Shown piece by piece: positions 50,616-64,000 of a stretch of 64,000 nucleotides of DNA. Numbering within the stretch: the stretch's first letter is position 1; the number at the start of each line of letters is the position of its first letter. Location of the stretch: positions 2,000,001 through 2,064,000 of the forward strand of contig CM055901.1 of assembly GCA_029582155.1 (NCBI GenBank). Direction: 5' to 3'. Origin of the DNA: Panopea generosa. Taxonomy: Eukaryota > Mollusca > Bivalvia > Adapedonta > Hiatellidae. Under the pieces are notes generated by a model that saw only the letters and a program-made list of their open reading frames with translations, did no database searches and had not been told where the DNA came from. Position numbers and translations under genes: made by a program.

Positions 50616-51839
50616 ACTCGCTGCCATCAAGATTCATTTGAGAGTTAAATGTAGCATATCAAATTAATGCTTAAAGGCTCTTCCACACGAAAAAAATTGA
50701 TGCCACCTCAGTCGGTTGCTGCCTTGTCTCTATTAAGACGTCAATTAACCATTTATCATCTCAAATACAAACTACCATGCTGAATATATAATCAAAAAAT
50801 CCAAGCGTCTCGGAGACTTATACCATATTTCAAACAGCTTTAATCTTATAATACTGGCGCGTGTATTGCAGACTAATCTATATGCGTTGGCCAAAAAGTG
50901 ATAGGTGTTCTACCACCAGTAGACAGGACTAATAACGTAGGTTGTTGTTAAGGTCAAATAGTTTGATAGTAAGCCTATATCTGGTTGAATAAAATCATGA
51001 AAATGGTCACTTTAAAATTTGAAATTTATTATGTTTATGTCATTATTTCTTGTCATGTGTTTTTAGACTTACTTAATCCATTTATTTAAGGAAACAGTCT
51101 CGAAATGAAGATTTCTGTAACGGTTGCTAAATTTTAGGTTTACCATGTTTAGGGATTAAAAAGTGATAATTTGCCTCAGTTTTCCGTTGATTTTAATTTG
51201 AGTAACTCTCATAAAGTTATGGTCCCTTTTTTATTGTAATTAGGTTTTCAAATTATTTCTTATTAAGTTCCCAAATTTAACATTTTGAACACAAAAGCGG
51301 TCTGTATAAAACATGCAAAAGTTCCATTTTGAAATTTTGATCAATTTAATGCTGCAATCTATCATAGACGTTAAGAACTCCTAAACACCCTCATGCGATA
51401 TGGCATTGCTACAGTGGGCTCGGGTCGATGCATTATATCTTAAAAATGTTTTACGTTATAAATGGATTTGATCACTGTTTCACATTTTTGGATGTCAGTA
51501 TCTTGATTAATTACGTATGATAGTAATAAAATAGTTTTATTGCATAAGTATTGTAATGATCGGTATTTAAAGTCGGTTTCAACAATCATAGGAATGTTAG
51601 CGGTTGTGGAACACATGTATCCGCTGAATGATTTTACTGCGATCCTAGACAGATGTGAAATAAAGACATATCTATAAGTAAGATGTGTACAATAACCAAA
51701 ATATCAACATCAAACATATTTTCAAATCACATTTGCATATATGTTGTTATTGTGTATATGTTATAGGTACGTATACGTTGTGTATAAAACACTGGCTTAT
51801 CTATATGTTAAAGGCTTATGTTTATTATGTTGTATATAT
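50616..51839. other. Spacer, nothing recognised
   Basis: AT-rich; the last ~150 bp grade into array-like words (ATATGTTGT, GTTTATTATG). Confidence 0.45.
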
Positions 51840-54690
51840 AATATATATATGTTGTAGCCACGTTGCCGATTTATGTTGATATGTTGTTTATACATTATAT
51901 AGATGTTGTAGCCACGTTGAAAGTTTATGTTTATATGTTGAATACATTATATTTATGTTGTCGCATGTTGAAGATTAATGTTTATATGTTGAATATACAT
52001 TATATATATGTTGAACCACGTTGAAGATTTATGTTTATATGTTGAAGATATATTATATATATGTTGAAGCCATGTTGAAGATTTATGTTTATATGTTGAA
52101 TATACATTTTATATATATATATATATATATATGATGTAGCCATGTTGAAGATTGATTTATGTTTATATGTTGAATATACATAATAGTTAGGTTGTAGCCA
52201 TGTTGAAGCTTAATGTTGATATGTTGTATATACATTATACATATATGTTGTAGCCATGCTGATGAGTTATGTTGATATGTTGTATATACATTCTAGTTAT
52301 GTTGATGCCATGTTGAAGACTTATGTTGATATGTTGTATATATTATAGATATGTTGTAGCCATGTTGAAGATTTATGTTTATATATATTATATGTATGTT
52401 GTCGCCATGTTGAAGACTTAAGTTGATATGTTGTATATTTATTATATATATGTTGTAGCCAAGTTAAAGATTTATGTTTATATGAATAATATACATTATA
52501 TTTATGCCGTAGCCAAGTTAAAGATTTATGTTGATATGATTAATATACATTTTATATATGTTGTAGCAAAGTCAAAGATTTATGTTGATATGATTAATAT
52601 ACATTATATTTATGCCGTAGCCATGTTAAAGATTTATGTTGATATGATTAATATACATTTTATATATGTTGTAGCCAAGTCAAAGATTTATGTTGATATG
52701 ATTAATATACATTATATTTATGCTGTAGCCAAGTTAGAGATTTATGTTGATATGATTAATATACATTATATATATGTTGTAGCCATATTGTAGATTCATG
52801 TTTATATGTTGAATATACATTATATGTGTAGTAGCCGTGTTGAAGATTTATGTTTATACGTTGAATATACATTAAATATATATATATATATATATATGTT
52901 GTAGCCATGTTGAAAATTTATGTTGATATGTTGAATATACATTATATATATGTTTTAGCCACATTGAATATTTATGTTTATATGTTTTATATACATTATA
53001 TATATATGTTGTAGCCATGCTGATGAGTTATGTTGATATGTTGTATATACATTATAGTTATGTTGATGCCATGTTGAAGACTTATGTTGATATGTTGTAT
53101 ATATTATAGATATATTGTAGCCATGTTGAAAATTTATGTTTATATATATTACATATATGTTGTCGCCATATTTTCAGACTTCTGTTGATATGTTGTATAT
53201 ATATTATAGATATGTTGTAGTTATGCTGAAGTCTTATGTTGAAATGATGTATTTATATTATATATATATATATGCTTTAGCCATGTTGAAGACTTATGTT
53301 TATATATTGAATATACATTATATATATGTTGTAGCCACGTTAAAGATTGATGTTGATATGATTAATATACATTATATATATGTTGTAGCCACGTTAAAGA
53401 TTTATGTTGATATGATTAAAATACATTATATATAGGTTGTAGCCATGTTAAAGATTTATGCTGATATATTTAATATACATTATATATATGTTGTAGCCAT
53501 GTTAAAGATTTATGTTAATATGATTAATATACATTTTATATATGTTGTAGCCATGTTAAAGATTGATGTTGATATTATTAATATACACTATATATATGTT
53601 GTAGCAATGTTAAAGATTTGTGTTGATATGATTAATATTCATTACATATATGCTGTAGCGATGTTACAGATTGATGTTGATATGATTAATATACATTATA
53701 AATATGTTAAAGATTTATGTTGATATGAATAATATATATATATGTTGTAGCCATGTTGAAGATTTATGTTTATATGTTGAATATACATTATATATATGTT
53801 GAAGCCACGTTGAAGATTTATGTTTATATGTTGAAAGCCATATTGAAGATTTATGTTTATATGTTGAATAAACATTATATATATGTTGCAGCCGTGTTGA
53901 AGATTTATGTTTATATGTTAAATATACATTATATATATGTTGTAGCCACGATAAAAATTTATGTTTATATGTTGAATATACATTATATAAATATATGTTG
54001 CCGCCACGTTAAATATTTATGTTTATATGTTGAATATACATAAAAATTAGGTTGTAGCCACGTTGAAGATTTATGTTGATATGTTGTTTATACATTATAT
54101 ACATATATATGTTGTAGCAATGCTGATGAGTTATGTTGATATGTTGTATATACATTATAGTAATGTTGTTGCCATGTTGAAGACTTATGTTGATATGTTG
54201 TATATATTATAGATATATTGAAGCCATGTTGAAGATTTATATTTATATATATTATTTGAATGTTGTAGCCACGTTGAAGCTTAATGTTGATATGTTGTAT
54301 ATACATTATACATATATGTTGTAGCCATGCTGATGAGTTATGTTGATATGTTGTATATACATTATAGTTATGTTGTAGCCATGTTGAAGACGTATGTTGG
54401 TATGCTGTATATATATTATAGATATGTTGTAGCCATGGTGAAGACTTAGTTGTGTTGTAGCTATGCTGAAGGCATATGTTGATTTGTTGTATATTTATTA
54501 TAGATTTGTTATAGCCATCTTGAACACTTATTTATGCTGTAGCTATTCTGAAGGCATATGTTGATTTGTTGTATATATATAATAGATATGTTGTAGCTAT
54601 GCTGAAGATTTATGTTGATATGTTGTATATACATTATAGTTATGTTGTAGCTATGCTGAAGACGTCTGTTGATATTGTATAGATAGGTTT
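51840..54690. repeat. 54-bp minisatellite, ~2.85 kb
   Basis: About fifty copies of a unit with GTTGTAGCCATGTTGAAGAT, TTATGTTGATATG and TATATACATTATATATAT. Fifty-four bp is 18 codons, so plus frames stay open over many units (for example 52428-52793), giving VVAKLKIYVDMINIHYIY-type peptides. Subtypes are spatially grouped: ATGATTAATATACAT units at 52500-52760 and 53340-53720, and TGTTGTATATACATTATA units elsewhere. The block at about 52240-52370 reappears near 53005-53130 and 54110-54240, so longer blocks have moved as units. (TA)n expansions occur at 52113-52132 and 52877-52897. Confidence 0.95.
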
Positions 54691-56912
54691 TAGATTTATC
54701 ATTAAATAATTTCCAGATATATTGTAAATATGTTGTACACTTGTACATCATTGTACTTGTTATATGCGGTTCCGATACAAATTTCCATCCCTTTTTTCCC
54801 GCCAAAATATCGGATATAATTTTTTATCTGAACCTCAAGTACATTTCAGATTCCTAAACTTTACAAATATTTACTTCAAGAAACTTAGAAAACTAGCTAT
54901 GTTTGCTTGGTATACTAGATATTATCTGAACAATATATGCTATATATACTTTTTTTAGCTATTTGATAAATCGAATCTTACATTCATGTTTATCTATAGT
55001 TAGGCTTTTGTTACTAATAAAATGTTGGCAAAAGTATATATCCTAGGCAACAAACTCGCATAATTTATTTTGCCAGCTCTTTTAAAAATGCAATTGTTTG
55101 TTCAGTGATGCAGATCTCCGACCTATTCCACATAGCAAATTTATTTCTATAAATAAAGACAGTTACATCGCAGTTGTATGTAAACTCGCATAGTATATTT
55201 TATCAACTCTTTTAATAAATTAAAAAATAAATGAACGTTTATGTAATATCGTCTATTTGTTTAGTATTTTATTCGTGGTATTTACTTTCTATGATAATAA
55301 GATGTTTTGAAATGAGATTAATTCGAGAAATTACTTACGTTAAACTTCTTTGCTAGATTAAGCTGATTTGCATGTCTGAATTAGCCATCACGATTCAGAT
55401 AGAAATACAATTAACAGTTTCAAGTAAATTGCCAAACTACAACTATTTATTATACACTTTACATCGTATACGCTACTTTACACGTTTTAAAGAAGATGCA
55501 ATAAGTATAATCTCATTAGATAGACGGGCCCGATATTTAACGTAAGATTGCAACAATGGGTAATACGCTGTCTCTAAACGAACATACCCTGGGAATACTA
55601 TTAGTCCAATGTTATTGATTGGAACAAATCGAGTTTTAGTGTAACATCTGGCGAGGATTCGGTAATGTATTGGCTTCTGAGATGTCTGGTGTCATTGAAA
55701 ATATGGATGGAAGGTCGTAATTGGAACATTGTTCGCTATGCAGGAATTAGGCTGCAATTGTCTAAAATCCCTTCTTAACGCGTGATTGTAATGTTGCTTT
55801 AATAAGGAAAGTACAATAGTTATATATTTTGTTTGTAATATTGAAAACTGTTCAGCAGATCTCAAACAAAAAATGTTTTAGTTAAAATCTGTATATTACG
55901 GTTGTTTATTTTTGTTAAACGTGGGTATAATTATATTATCAAAAGCAATGCAAAATACAAATCCATCAGCGGCTATTAATTACTGAACAATACTGAACAA
56001 CACTGAACAGAACGACCGAACAACAAAACAAAATTGTATTGATTTAGACTGCATAGTTTCCCATCAGACAAATAAAGATTTACATAAAATACAAAAATAA
56101 ATGTGATTCTATGTTCAGACAAATGTATATTTACAAAAAAAACTATCACAAATGCGCAAAACGCACAACGATTTCTTTATAATAAATGATTGCTTATAAC
56201 ACTATACCCGTGATTATACATTTCACTTAGAACGACATATAACGGAATTATATCGAAACAGTCAGCAGCGGGCTTTAATTTCCTTGGGGCTATATCCATC
56301 GTCTGATGCTTCTAAATGTCTGTATCAACCTAAGGAATTAACGACTCTACATAACTCACTGTTTCGTTTCCATGGTACCGTTATGAGAGCACGTGACAGA
56401 AATACCCTTGCTGGGACCAGGATCTGACTTTAATAAGATTTGATGTCACTGTCAGTGACGCTTAGTTGACTTATAATTAATTTTGGTCTCGGTATTTCCT
56501 TCAATATTTGCTTGTAATCGTCACTTTCCCAGACAAAGAGTTGGCTGGATAGTTCACGAATAATGTCTTATCAGTGGTTCGGGAAATGTTGTTTTGGTCT
56601 CGACTATTTTCGAGAGCCTAATTTTGTAGCTCTTTTATTGGGATATACATGTATGCTTGTATTGGTTTATTTTGTTTTGCTTTACTTTTATGTTCTATTA
56701 TTTACAAATCATTGCAAGCTCCAGTATTACTTCTATATAAATTTAAAACAAAGATAAAGATAATAAAACAAACACTCGAATGTCGTTTCACTTATCTTGA
56801 ATATGAGAAAAACAGATGTGATGTTTATAGGTGTGTATGCATACAAACACATAGTTCGTGCATGCGATGTGTTAATATTTTATTTTGGTCGACACAAATG
56901 CGAATCTATAAT
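54691..56912. other. Non-coding stretch
   Basis: A short TACTGAACAA tandem (55982-56010). SOX-like ACAATGG and ACATTGT words at about 55552 and 55726, and a GTCACTG-T-CAGTGAC palindrome near 56444-56458. No gene found. Confidence 0.4.
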
Positions 56913-57250
56913 AGAGCGCGTGGTCTAGTGGTAGAGTAGCGGGCCCAGGACCGTGGATCGTGCGTTCGATCCTCCGCCACGGCTATGTATTGTGTCCTTA
57001 AGAAAGACACTTTATTCGCCTAGGATAAGCACTGGTTTTACTCAGGAACACTTGAAGAGCCGGTTGTCCAGTAGTAGAGCATAGAACACTTGATCGAAGG
57101 GTCGTGGGTTTAATTTTTTTCTACGGCTATGTGTGATGTCATTGAGCAAGACACTTTTTTCCGCATATGCTTGATACTGGTTCTATCTAGGTATACATCG
57201 AACGTAATTTGTCTTAGTTTTAAGAACTTGTTTCACAATCGACGTAAAAT
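56913..57250 (+). mobile_element. SINE, family D, head-to-tail dimer
   Basis: Two tRNA-like heads. Head 1 (56913-56984) has GCGTGGTCTAGTGGTAGAGT and GTGCGTTCGATCCTCCGCCA. Head 2 (57056-57127) has CCGGTTGTCCAGTAGTAGAG and TCGTGGGTTTAATTTTTTTC. Each is followed by the same body: ACGGCTATGT, AAGACACTTT, ACTGGTTYTA. The second half ends TTTTAAGAACTTGTTTCACA, AATCGACGTAA, as in the copy at 23801-23975. Confidence 0.85.
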
Positions 57251-57759
57251 GAATATGTTTATACTTGGAATATAAGTTATCTAAGTTGAAAAATTGAAAA
57301 TTGTTACTAAATCGATGAAACCTTAATAAGTTTAAATGTACACATACATGATATAAAGACGTCAAACTGAATTGATGTAGTTTCATTCCGGAACAGTATA
57401 ACCACTACATTACTTAGATTTTTTTTTAAGATTTTTTCTTTTTTGTGGTTGTTTCATTTTTTATATAGAAAAGTTAAACAAAGTATTTGAAGATTATGGT
57501 ATTTTAACGTAGGTTTGTTTACCTTTCTTATAAATCATGACTCACGAACATATCCAAAATTTAGATTAGAAATTTTATACAGGCCCAATACGTTCCTGTG
57601 TAGAACTGTATATATATGAACAAAAGGAGCTATTTTGAATATGGGCATAATGTTTGAGAACAAATGTTTTAATAGGATTACATATGGAAGTTAAAACGCA
57701 AATACAAAACTAATTCAGGTCTAGTATGCATACTATTTTTTATAATAGCCTATAAAACT
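57251..57759. other. Spacer, nothing recognised
   Basis: T-rich tract at 57419-57465; no other feature. Confidence 0.5.
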
Positions 57760-60010
57760 CCTACCATATGTAACACATTGCACACTTGCCACATGTAACA
57801 TATTACACACCTACCGTATACCACACCTATCACAAGTCATGTAACACATAACACACCTACCACATGTAACATATTAGACACCTACCGTATACCATATCTA
57901 TATCAAGTCATGTAACACTTAATACACCTACCATATGTAAAATATAACATACCTACTATATGTAACACATTACACACCTACCACATGTAAATCATAATAC
58001 ACATACCTATCATATGTAACACTTAATACACCTACCATATGTAAAATATAACACACCAACTATATGTAACACATTACACACCTACCACATGTAAATCATA
58101 ATACACATACCTATCATATGTAACACTTAATACACCTACCATATGTAAAATATAACACACCAACTATATGTAACACACTACACATCTACCACATGTAAAT
58201 CATAATACACATACCTATCATATGTAACACTTAATACACCTACCATATGTAAAATATAACACACCTACTATATGTAACACATTACACACCTACCACATGT
58301 AAATCATAATACACATACCTATCATATGTAACACTTAACACATCTACAATACGTAACCCTTAGCACAACTACCACATGTAATACTTAATACATCTACCAT
58401 ACTTAACACTTCTCACAACTACCACATGTAACACATAATATAACTACCAAACGTAACCCTTAACACAACTACCATATGTAACACTTAACACATCTACTAT
58501 ACGTAACCCTTAACATAACTACCACAAGTAACACTTAATACATCTACCATACGTAACCCTTAACACAACTACCACAAGTAACACTTAATACATCTACCAT
58601 ACGTAACCCTTAACACAACTACCATATGTAACACATATAACATCTACCACACGTAACCCTTAACACAACTACCATATGTAACACATATTACATCTACCAC
58701 ACGTAACCCTTAACACAACTACCATATGTAACACATATTACATCTACCACACGTAACCCTTAACACAACTACCACAAGTAACACTTAATACATCTACCAT
58801 ACGTAACCCTTAACACAACTACCATATGTAACACATATAACATCTACCACACGTAACCCTTAACACAACTACCATATGTAACACATATTACATCTACCAC
58901 ACGTAACCCTTAACACAACTACCATATGTAACACATATTACATCTACCACACGTAACCCTTAACACAACTACCATATGTAACACATATTACATCTACCAC
59001 ACGTAACCCTTAACACAACTACCATATGTAACACATATTACATCTACCATACGTAACCCTTAACACAACTACCATATGTAACACATATTACATCTACCAC
59101 ACGTAACCCTTAACACAACTACCATATGTAACACATATTACATCTACCACACGTAACCCTTAACACAACTACCATATGTAACACATATTACATTTACCAT
59201 ACGTAACCCTTAACAAAACTACCATATGTAACACATATTACATCTACCACACGTAACCCTTAACACATCTACCATATGTAACACATATAACATTTACCAT
59301 ACGTAACCCTTAACACAACTACCATATGTAACACATATTACATTTACCATACGTAACCCTTAACACAACTACCACTTGTTACACTTAATACATCTTTCAT
59401 ACGTAACCCTTAACACAACTACCATATGTAACACATATAATGTCTACCACACGTAACCCTTAACACAACTACCATAATATTATGTAACACATATTACATA
59501 TACCATACGTAACCCTTAACACAACTACCATATGTAACACATATTACATATACCATACGTAACCCTAAACACAACTACCACTTGCAACACTTAATACATC
59601 TACAATACGTAACCGTTAACACAACTACTATATGTTACACATATAACATTCACCATACGTAAACCTTAACACAACTACCATATGTTACACATAATACATT
59701 CACCATACGTAACAAAACTTCCATATGTAACCCTTAACACTACTATCATATGTAATACGTATTGTATCTACCATGCGTATTTCTTAACACAACTACCATA
59801 TGTAAAACATATTACATCCATCATTTGCAACACATAACATAACAACACCATGCGAAAAAAGAAATCATATACTATGTAGCAAACATTCTTCTCCTATATG
59901 TATCATGAAACGCAGATACCATATGTTACAAATAAAACAGTTAACATATGTAACACATAACACATCTACCATATATAACACATAACAAACTGCCGTATGA
60001 AACATACAAT
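57760..60010. repeat. ~25-bp minisatellite with 104-bp and 50-bp higher-order forms
   Basis: The monomer follows CTACCAYATGTAACAC...A. Left (about 58000-58320): four 26-bp monomers form a 104-bp block, repeated at 58006, 58110, 58214 and 58318. Centre (about 58450-59470): two monomers, one with ACCATATGTAACACATATTA and one with ACCACACGTAACCCTTAACA, alternate in a 50-bp block copied about twenty times. The ends are diverged single monomers, with scattered relatives out to about 60205. Confidence 0.96.
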
Positions 60011-61624
60011 TCGAAATACATACCACATCCGCTATAAAAACAAACAAAAAAATCCTACTTTTAGTGACCAGTGACTACGCCACCAATACTCCTAACATAA
60101 CTAACGCATAATACACACTATCTATCATATAGCACCCTATATGGAACTTCTAACACTGCATATAAAATACATAACATACCATATGGGACACATAACACAC
60201 TCTCCATTTTAGTATTTATATAATATACTATGAGGACTAAACTTGTTTTCTGCTGTCAATGGAGTGTTTTAAGTTTACATGTCGTAAATGGAGATAAAGG
60301 TAACGATACAACTAGTTCAAAAGAAAAAACAAAGAAAGAAAACCATACTGTTTCCTTAAATCACATAAGATCAAGTAATGCTGGTATCGAGATTCCGATA
60401 AATATTTTACTTGATTGAGCCATATTTAGTACTTTGCGTAAATAATGCATGCGACACACATGCGCCTAGCACGGAGTGAACGTGAAATCGATAAACAGAT
60501 CAATAATCATCAGTGCAGATGGAACTCTTACCCAAATCTGCATAGTGCATTATCTTCTTATAGAACAGTAACATAAAATGTGCCTTCGCTATAAATACCT
60601 AATTTTAAGCATATTGGTCTAATGACCTCATCAAACCATCTGGGATGTTGTAATTAGATATAAGGTTGTTTGTGTTTTGCGTTGTTGTTGGTGTTGTCTT
60701 TGTTGTTTTTTTCTGATTATTCTGTGATTATCAGTCACTGTGTTTGTTTTGCTATTTTTTACTGTTGGGGTTTGTGTTATTTTGACTGGTTCTGCAGTTC
60801 TAATGGGAAATGTGTCCTTTCCATTCTTGATAATAACATACGTTTTTTTCGGAGTATGTAGATAACATCTCACTAAAATTCTACATATGAATACATTACA
60901 GTCCCGTTTGTCATGAAACCCTTACTTTCATCTCGAATTCCTTTTTTTTCTCCTGCCAAGATATTGTTTAAAAGCAATACAATTGCATTTCTTCTATATT
61001 AATATACTGAGATAGTGATATACGTTGTGTTTTTCTTTAGTCGGGAGAATTAGTCTGTTCGTCCCCGACAAAAAATAATGGAATATTACATGTTATAACA
61101 GTATATATGTCAACACCATGAGCTTGACATTTACCTAGATTTATTGTAGAAATTAAACATTATGCCAATAACATTAGATATGCCATTCGATTGTCGCTAA
61201 CATTCATAATCTACCTGCCAGTTATATATAATATTATATATATTGGTGTTAGCGGTACATGTGCCGGACGCTAGGCAAATAAGATTATAAAACGTATCTC
61301 GCAATAGCAATACATTTAATAACAATTTCCGTCACCTTATTCCAGGGAATATATCCCGGTGTTTAACCCTAAACAAAACTGTAATCTACAAAGAGTATGC
61401 TTTCCTCCTGATAGTACGACGACATTGTCATCTGCTTCACTGGTTGATGCTAAATATTGTTTTTACAAAATATCAAACAACAAATATTTTTAAACATTTC
61501 ATAATGCAGATGTTATTTGTAACAAAGGGACCATTGAAAGCACTGAACACAACAAGATATGATCATTACAGACCCCGGTTTTACTGAGTATGTCCATGAG
61601 GGGTTATAAAGTATGCCACACCAA
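60011..61624. other. Spacer, nothing firmly recognised
   Basis: Decaying array monomers to about 60205, then AT-rich sequence with GTTGTTGTTGG runs at 60683-60710. Confidence 0.45.
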
Positions 61625-62402
61625 TAATGTCCCCTAGTATCATCCCTAATGCCCCTTACTACCATCCCTAATGCCCCCTAACACCATCCCTTACGCCCCT
61701 TACTATCATCCCTAATGCCCGAGCATCATCCCTGATGCCCTTTACTATCATCCCTAATGCCTCTTACTACCATCCCTAATGCCCTTACTACCATCCCTTA
61801 TGCCCCTTACTATCATCCCTAATGCCCTTACTACCATCCCTAATGCCCCTTACTACCATCCCTAATGCCCCTTACTACCATCCCTAATGCCCTTTACTAT
61901 CATCCCTAATGTCTCTTACTACCATCCCTAATGCCCTTACTACCATCCCTAATGCCCCTTACTACCATCCCTTATGCCCCTTACTATCATCCCTAATGCC
62001 CCCTAGCACCTTCCCTGATGCCCCTTACTATCATCCCTAATGCCCCCTAGCACCATCCCTGATGCCCCTTACTATCATCCCTAATGCCCCATAGCACCAT
62101 CCCTGATGCCCCTTACTATCATCCCTAATGCTCCCTAGCACCATCCCTAATGCCCCATACTATCATCCCGTATGCCCCTAGCACCATCCCTTATGCCCCT
62201 TACTATCATCCCTAATGCCCCCTAGCACCATCCCTGATGCCCCTTACTATCATCCCTAATGCTCCCTAGCACCATCCCTAATGCCCCATACCATCATCCT
62301 TAATGCCCCTAGCACCATTCCTGATGCCCCTTACTATCATCCCTAATGCTCCCTAGTACCATCCCTAATGCCCCCTAATACCATACCTTATGCCCTCTAG
62401 TA
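61625..62402. repeat. 22-bp minisatellite
   Basis: About 35 copies of CATCCCTAATGCCCCTTACT plus two bases. Two subtypes (TTACTATCAT and CCTAGCACCAT) alternate on the right (about 61990-62340), giving a 44-bp dimer; on the left TTACTACCAT units run singly, with 20-bp variants. C-rich on the plus strand, unlike the AT-rich surroundings. Confidence 0.95.
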
Positions 62403-64000
62403 CCAGCTTAAGTGATAATCAGCTTGAAAAACACCCTGATTGGGATCCATAATTCCAAGAAACAAGAAAGTATGACATTTGGTAAAACTTTTTTAAGGCC
62501 ATCAAATATAGTCAACATGAAGACCAATGTCAGAGTTCAACCAAAAACACAATCGATACTTCATCTGGTGAAAAAAATGCACACAAGGAATATACAAAAA
62601 CTGTCAAATGGTGTACAAAACATAGATCATATAGTTTATTTTTACTTAAGCATATACATCTCATCACCATACAAAATACAAAACATCAATACACGCGTGA
62701 AACAAACAAAACATACAACATTTACATATTCAGAAAGTCATTTGAGTTGGTATAGTGAGAGTGGGCATTGTTAGCATGAATATGATAAACAGCATAATTA
62801 CACATATTAGACTTCTTCAAACATTAAGAGCATCTGTTTGTATTTAAAATCCTTTTTGGCAATTAATTGCTCGTTTTATTGACAATATCTTCTTATTTAT
62901 ATTCAGAAGATATATATTGTCTAAGTAGACCATCACGAAGACTTCTATTTCTAAGTATGATTAAGTCTTCATCATGTGCACTTTTCTTTACATTTTAATT
63001 ATCATTTTTACAGAATAAAAATGTCCGATATTAGATTTCCATACACATTTGCAATTCAGTTATACTGTGTTAATTGGCATCATATGTGTATATCAGTACG
63101 TAACTTGTGTAGTTAATATAATTTATCGCAGTATTTGATATCACCTGATTCGGTCTGTTATACCTTGTCCAATAATTCAGAGCTGGCTAATGCATTTTCG
63201 ACACTGTGACGTATTTCAACTGTCGCTGATACAACTGACCAGTCGACGTGCTCATATTTCACTAATATTAACGGTACAGCGGGGAGAGCTAGGACAGTCT
63301 AACACCAGTAAACAAGACACAAAAACAGAATCGTCAGTAATATTGAAGTTTGGTATTTGGCAGCCGATGTCATAGATAAAATGCGTAAGTTTAAAATGTG
63401 TCTGCCTTTGGAAATATATATTGCGTAGCATATGCAACTAAAACGCAGTAAATGACAGCTTTCGTCTGTCACCCAATAGGAACATTGACATTTATAACGT
63501 CTATTATGTATCTGAAAGGTTTGTCATAGACCGCATCGCCGATTATACTTAGGTTGTATAATATAAACACGTATAACGTATGGTGCTATTGGCAGAAGAA
63601 GCAAATCATCCAGTAGGCAATATTTACGTTTGTAATTGTAGAGTATAAGTTATATATAAGTTATACTCTACAAGACAAGACATGGAGTAATAAAAGGTAT
63701 TTATCTATCTTCCATTAACATTAAACTTGCCATTAGACAGGTCCTGGAGATCTTTATAACAATTGCAACATACTATTGACAGGGGAGCAATAAGTTTCCT
63801 TTTAAAATAAGATGCAGCTGCTATGGAAACTAGTATTGCTCCTAGTCAACGTATAATATTGTCATGAAATCATAAATTTGGTTTATGTATACAAATAAGT
63901 CGGGCAATTGTAAAACGACGTTAAACATATCGGACAACAATAAACAATATAGATACTGACAGTTATCAAACTTACACAGGGAGGTGATAGTAAAGTTACC
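62403..64000. other. Region without a supported gene
   Basis: A plus frame at 62412-62774 (120 codons, Lys/Asn/Thr-rich) and one at 63190-63375 are probably chance. A possible SINE tail ACGACGTTAAACATAT lies at about 63916-63931. A 36-bp palindrome is listed separately. Confidence 0.4.
63637..63672. repeat. 36-bp near-perfect palindrome
   Basis: TGTAGAGTATAA and TTATACTCTACA form 12-bp perfect arms around a 12-bp AT-rich centre that is itself nearly self-complementary. It could extrude as a hairpin. Confidence 0.9.

Noticed and set aside
58330..59700. Telomere-derived sequence, because TAACCC/CCCTTAAC recurs
   Set aside because: TAACCC is only part of a 25-bp monomer, the unit is not (TTAGGG)n or a close variant, and half of the monomers lack it.
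57760..60010. CRISPR array
   Set aside because: The regular repeats have no unique spacers, and the context is a eukaryotic genome. The same holds for all other arrays here.
62412..62774. 120-codon frame as a gene
   Set aside because: Composition follows the local AT bias, no domain or splice context was seen, and length is within chance for this window.

Overview
The window looks like a piece of a repeat-rich, AT-rich animal genome, most likely a mollusc and probably a bivalve. The reasons are: no prokaryotic-style gene packing; several tRNA-derived SINE families with perfect target-site duplications; decayed non-LTR retrotransposons; short MITE-like elements with TA ends; an interspersed repeat with the CGTCCGTCTG / CAAGGTCAAGGTCAC signature that I associate with bivalve genomes; and many minisatellites. 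The phylum is an inference from repeat style and could not be checked against a database.

Layout. 0-3.9 kb: a 16-bp minisatellite and AT-rich sequence. 3.9-5.9 kb: a dead plus-strand LINE (RT with YADD, then a Cys/His C-terminal domain). 5.9-7.1 kb: a repeat carrying seven TCAAGGTCA motifs. 7.5-10.4 kb: a second dead LINE on the minus strand, carrying an internal RT deletion that was later copied by a ~500-bp tandem duplication. 10.9-11.3 kb: an orphan minus-strand coding-like segment. 11-23 kb: SINEs, MITEs, a 45-bp minisatellite containing two fold-back elements, and a 57-bp minisatellite. 23.36-23.51 kb: the best cellular exon in the window, 152 bp, minus strand, both splice sites visible, protein not recognised. 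24-32 kb: mostly unannotated, probably intronic or intergenic, with a few candidate promoter-type motifs. 32.9-35.7 kb: a 51-bp minisatellite, then a 56-bp minisatellite that grew inside a SINE. 37.3-37.9 kb: a trinucleotide block. 41-51 kb: more SINE/MITE copies, a ~295-bp (GACA)n/(GGCA)n tract and a higher-order ~62/184-bp array. 51.8-54.7 kb: a ~2.85-kb array of 54-bp units. 56.9 kb: a head-to-tail dimeric SINE. 57.8-60.0 kb: a ~25-bp array organised first as 104-bp and then as 50-bp higher-order units. 61.6-62.4 kb: a 22-bp array.

How it works together. No complete gene can be assembled. At most the window holds one or two exons of genes whose remaining exons are outside it or too short to see. 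The active biology on view is repeat dynamics: SINE insertion, MITE spread, and repeated birth and restructuring of minisatellites. At least ten unrelated arrays together occupy about 10 kb. Most long open frames here are by-products of arrays whose unit length is a multiple of three or whose unit lacks stop codons.
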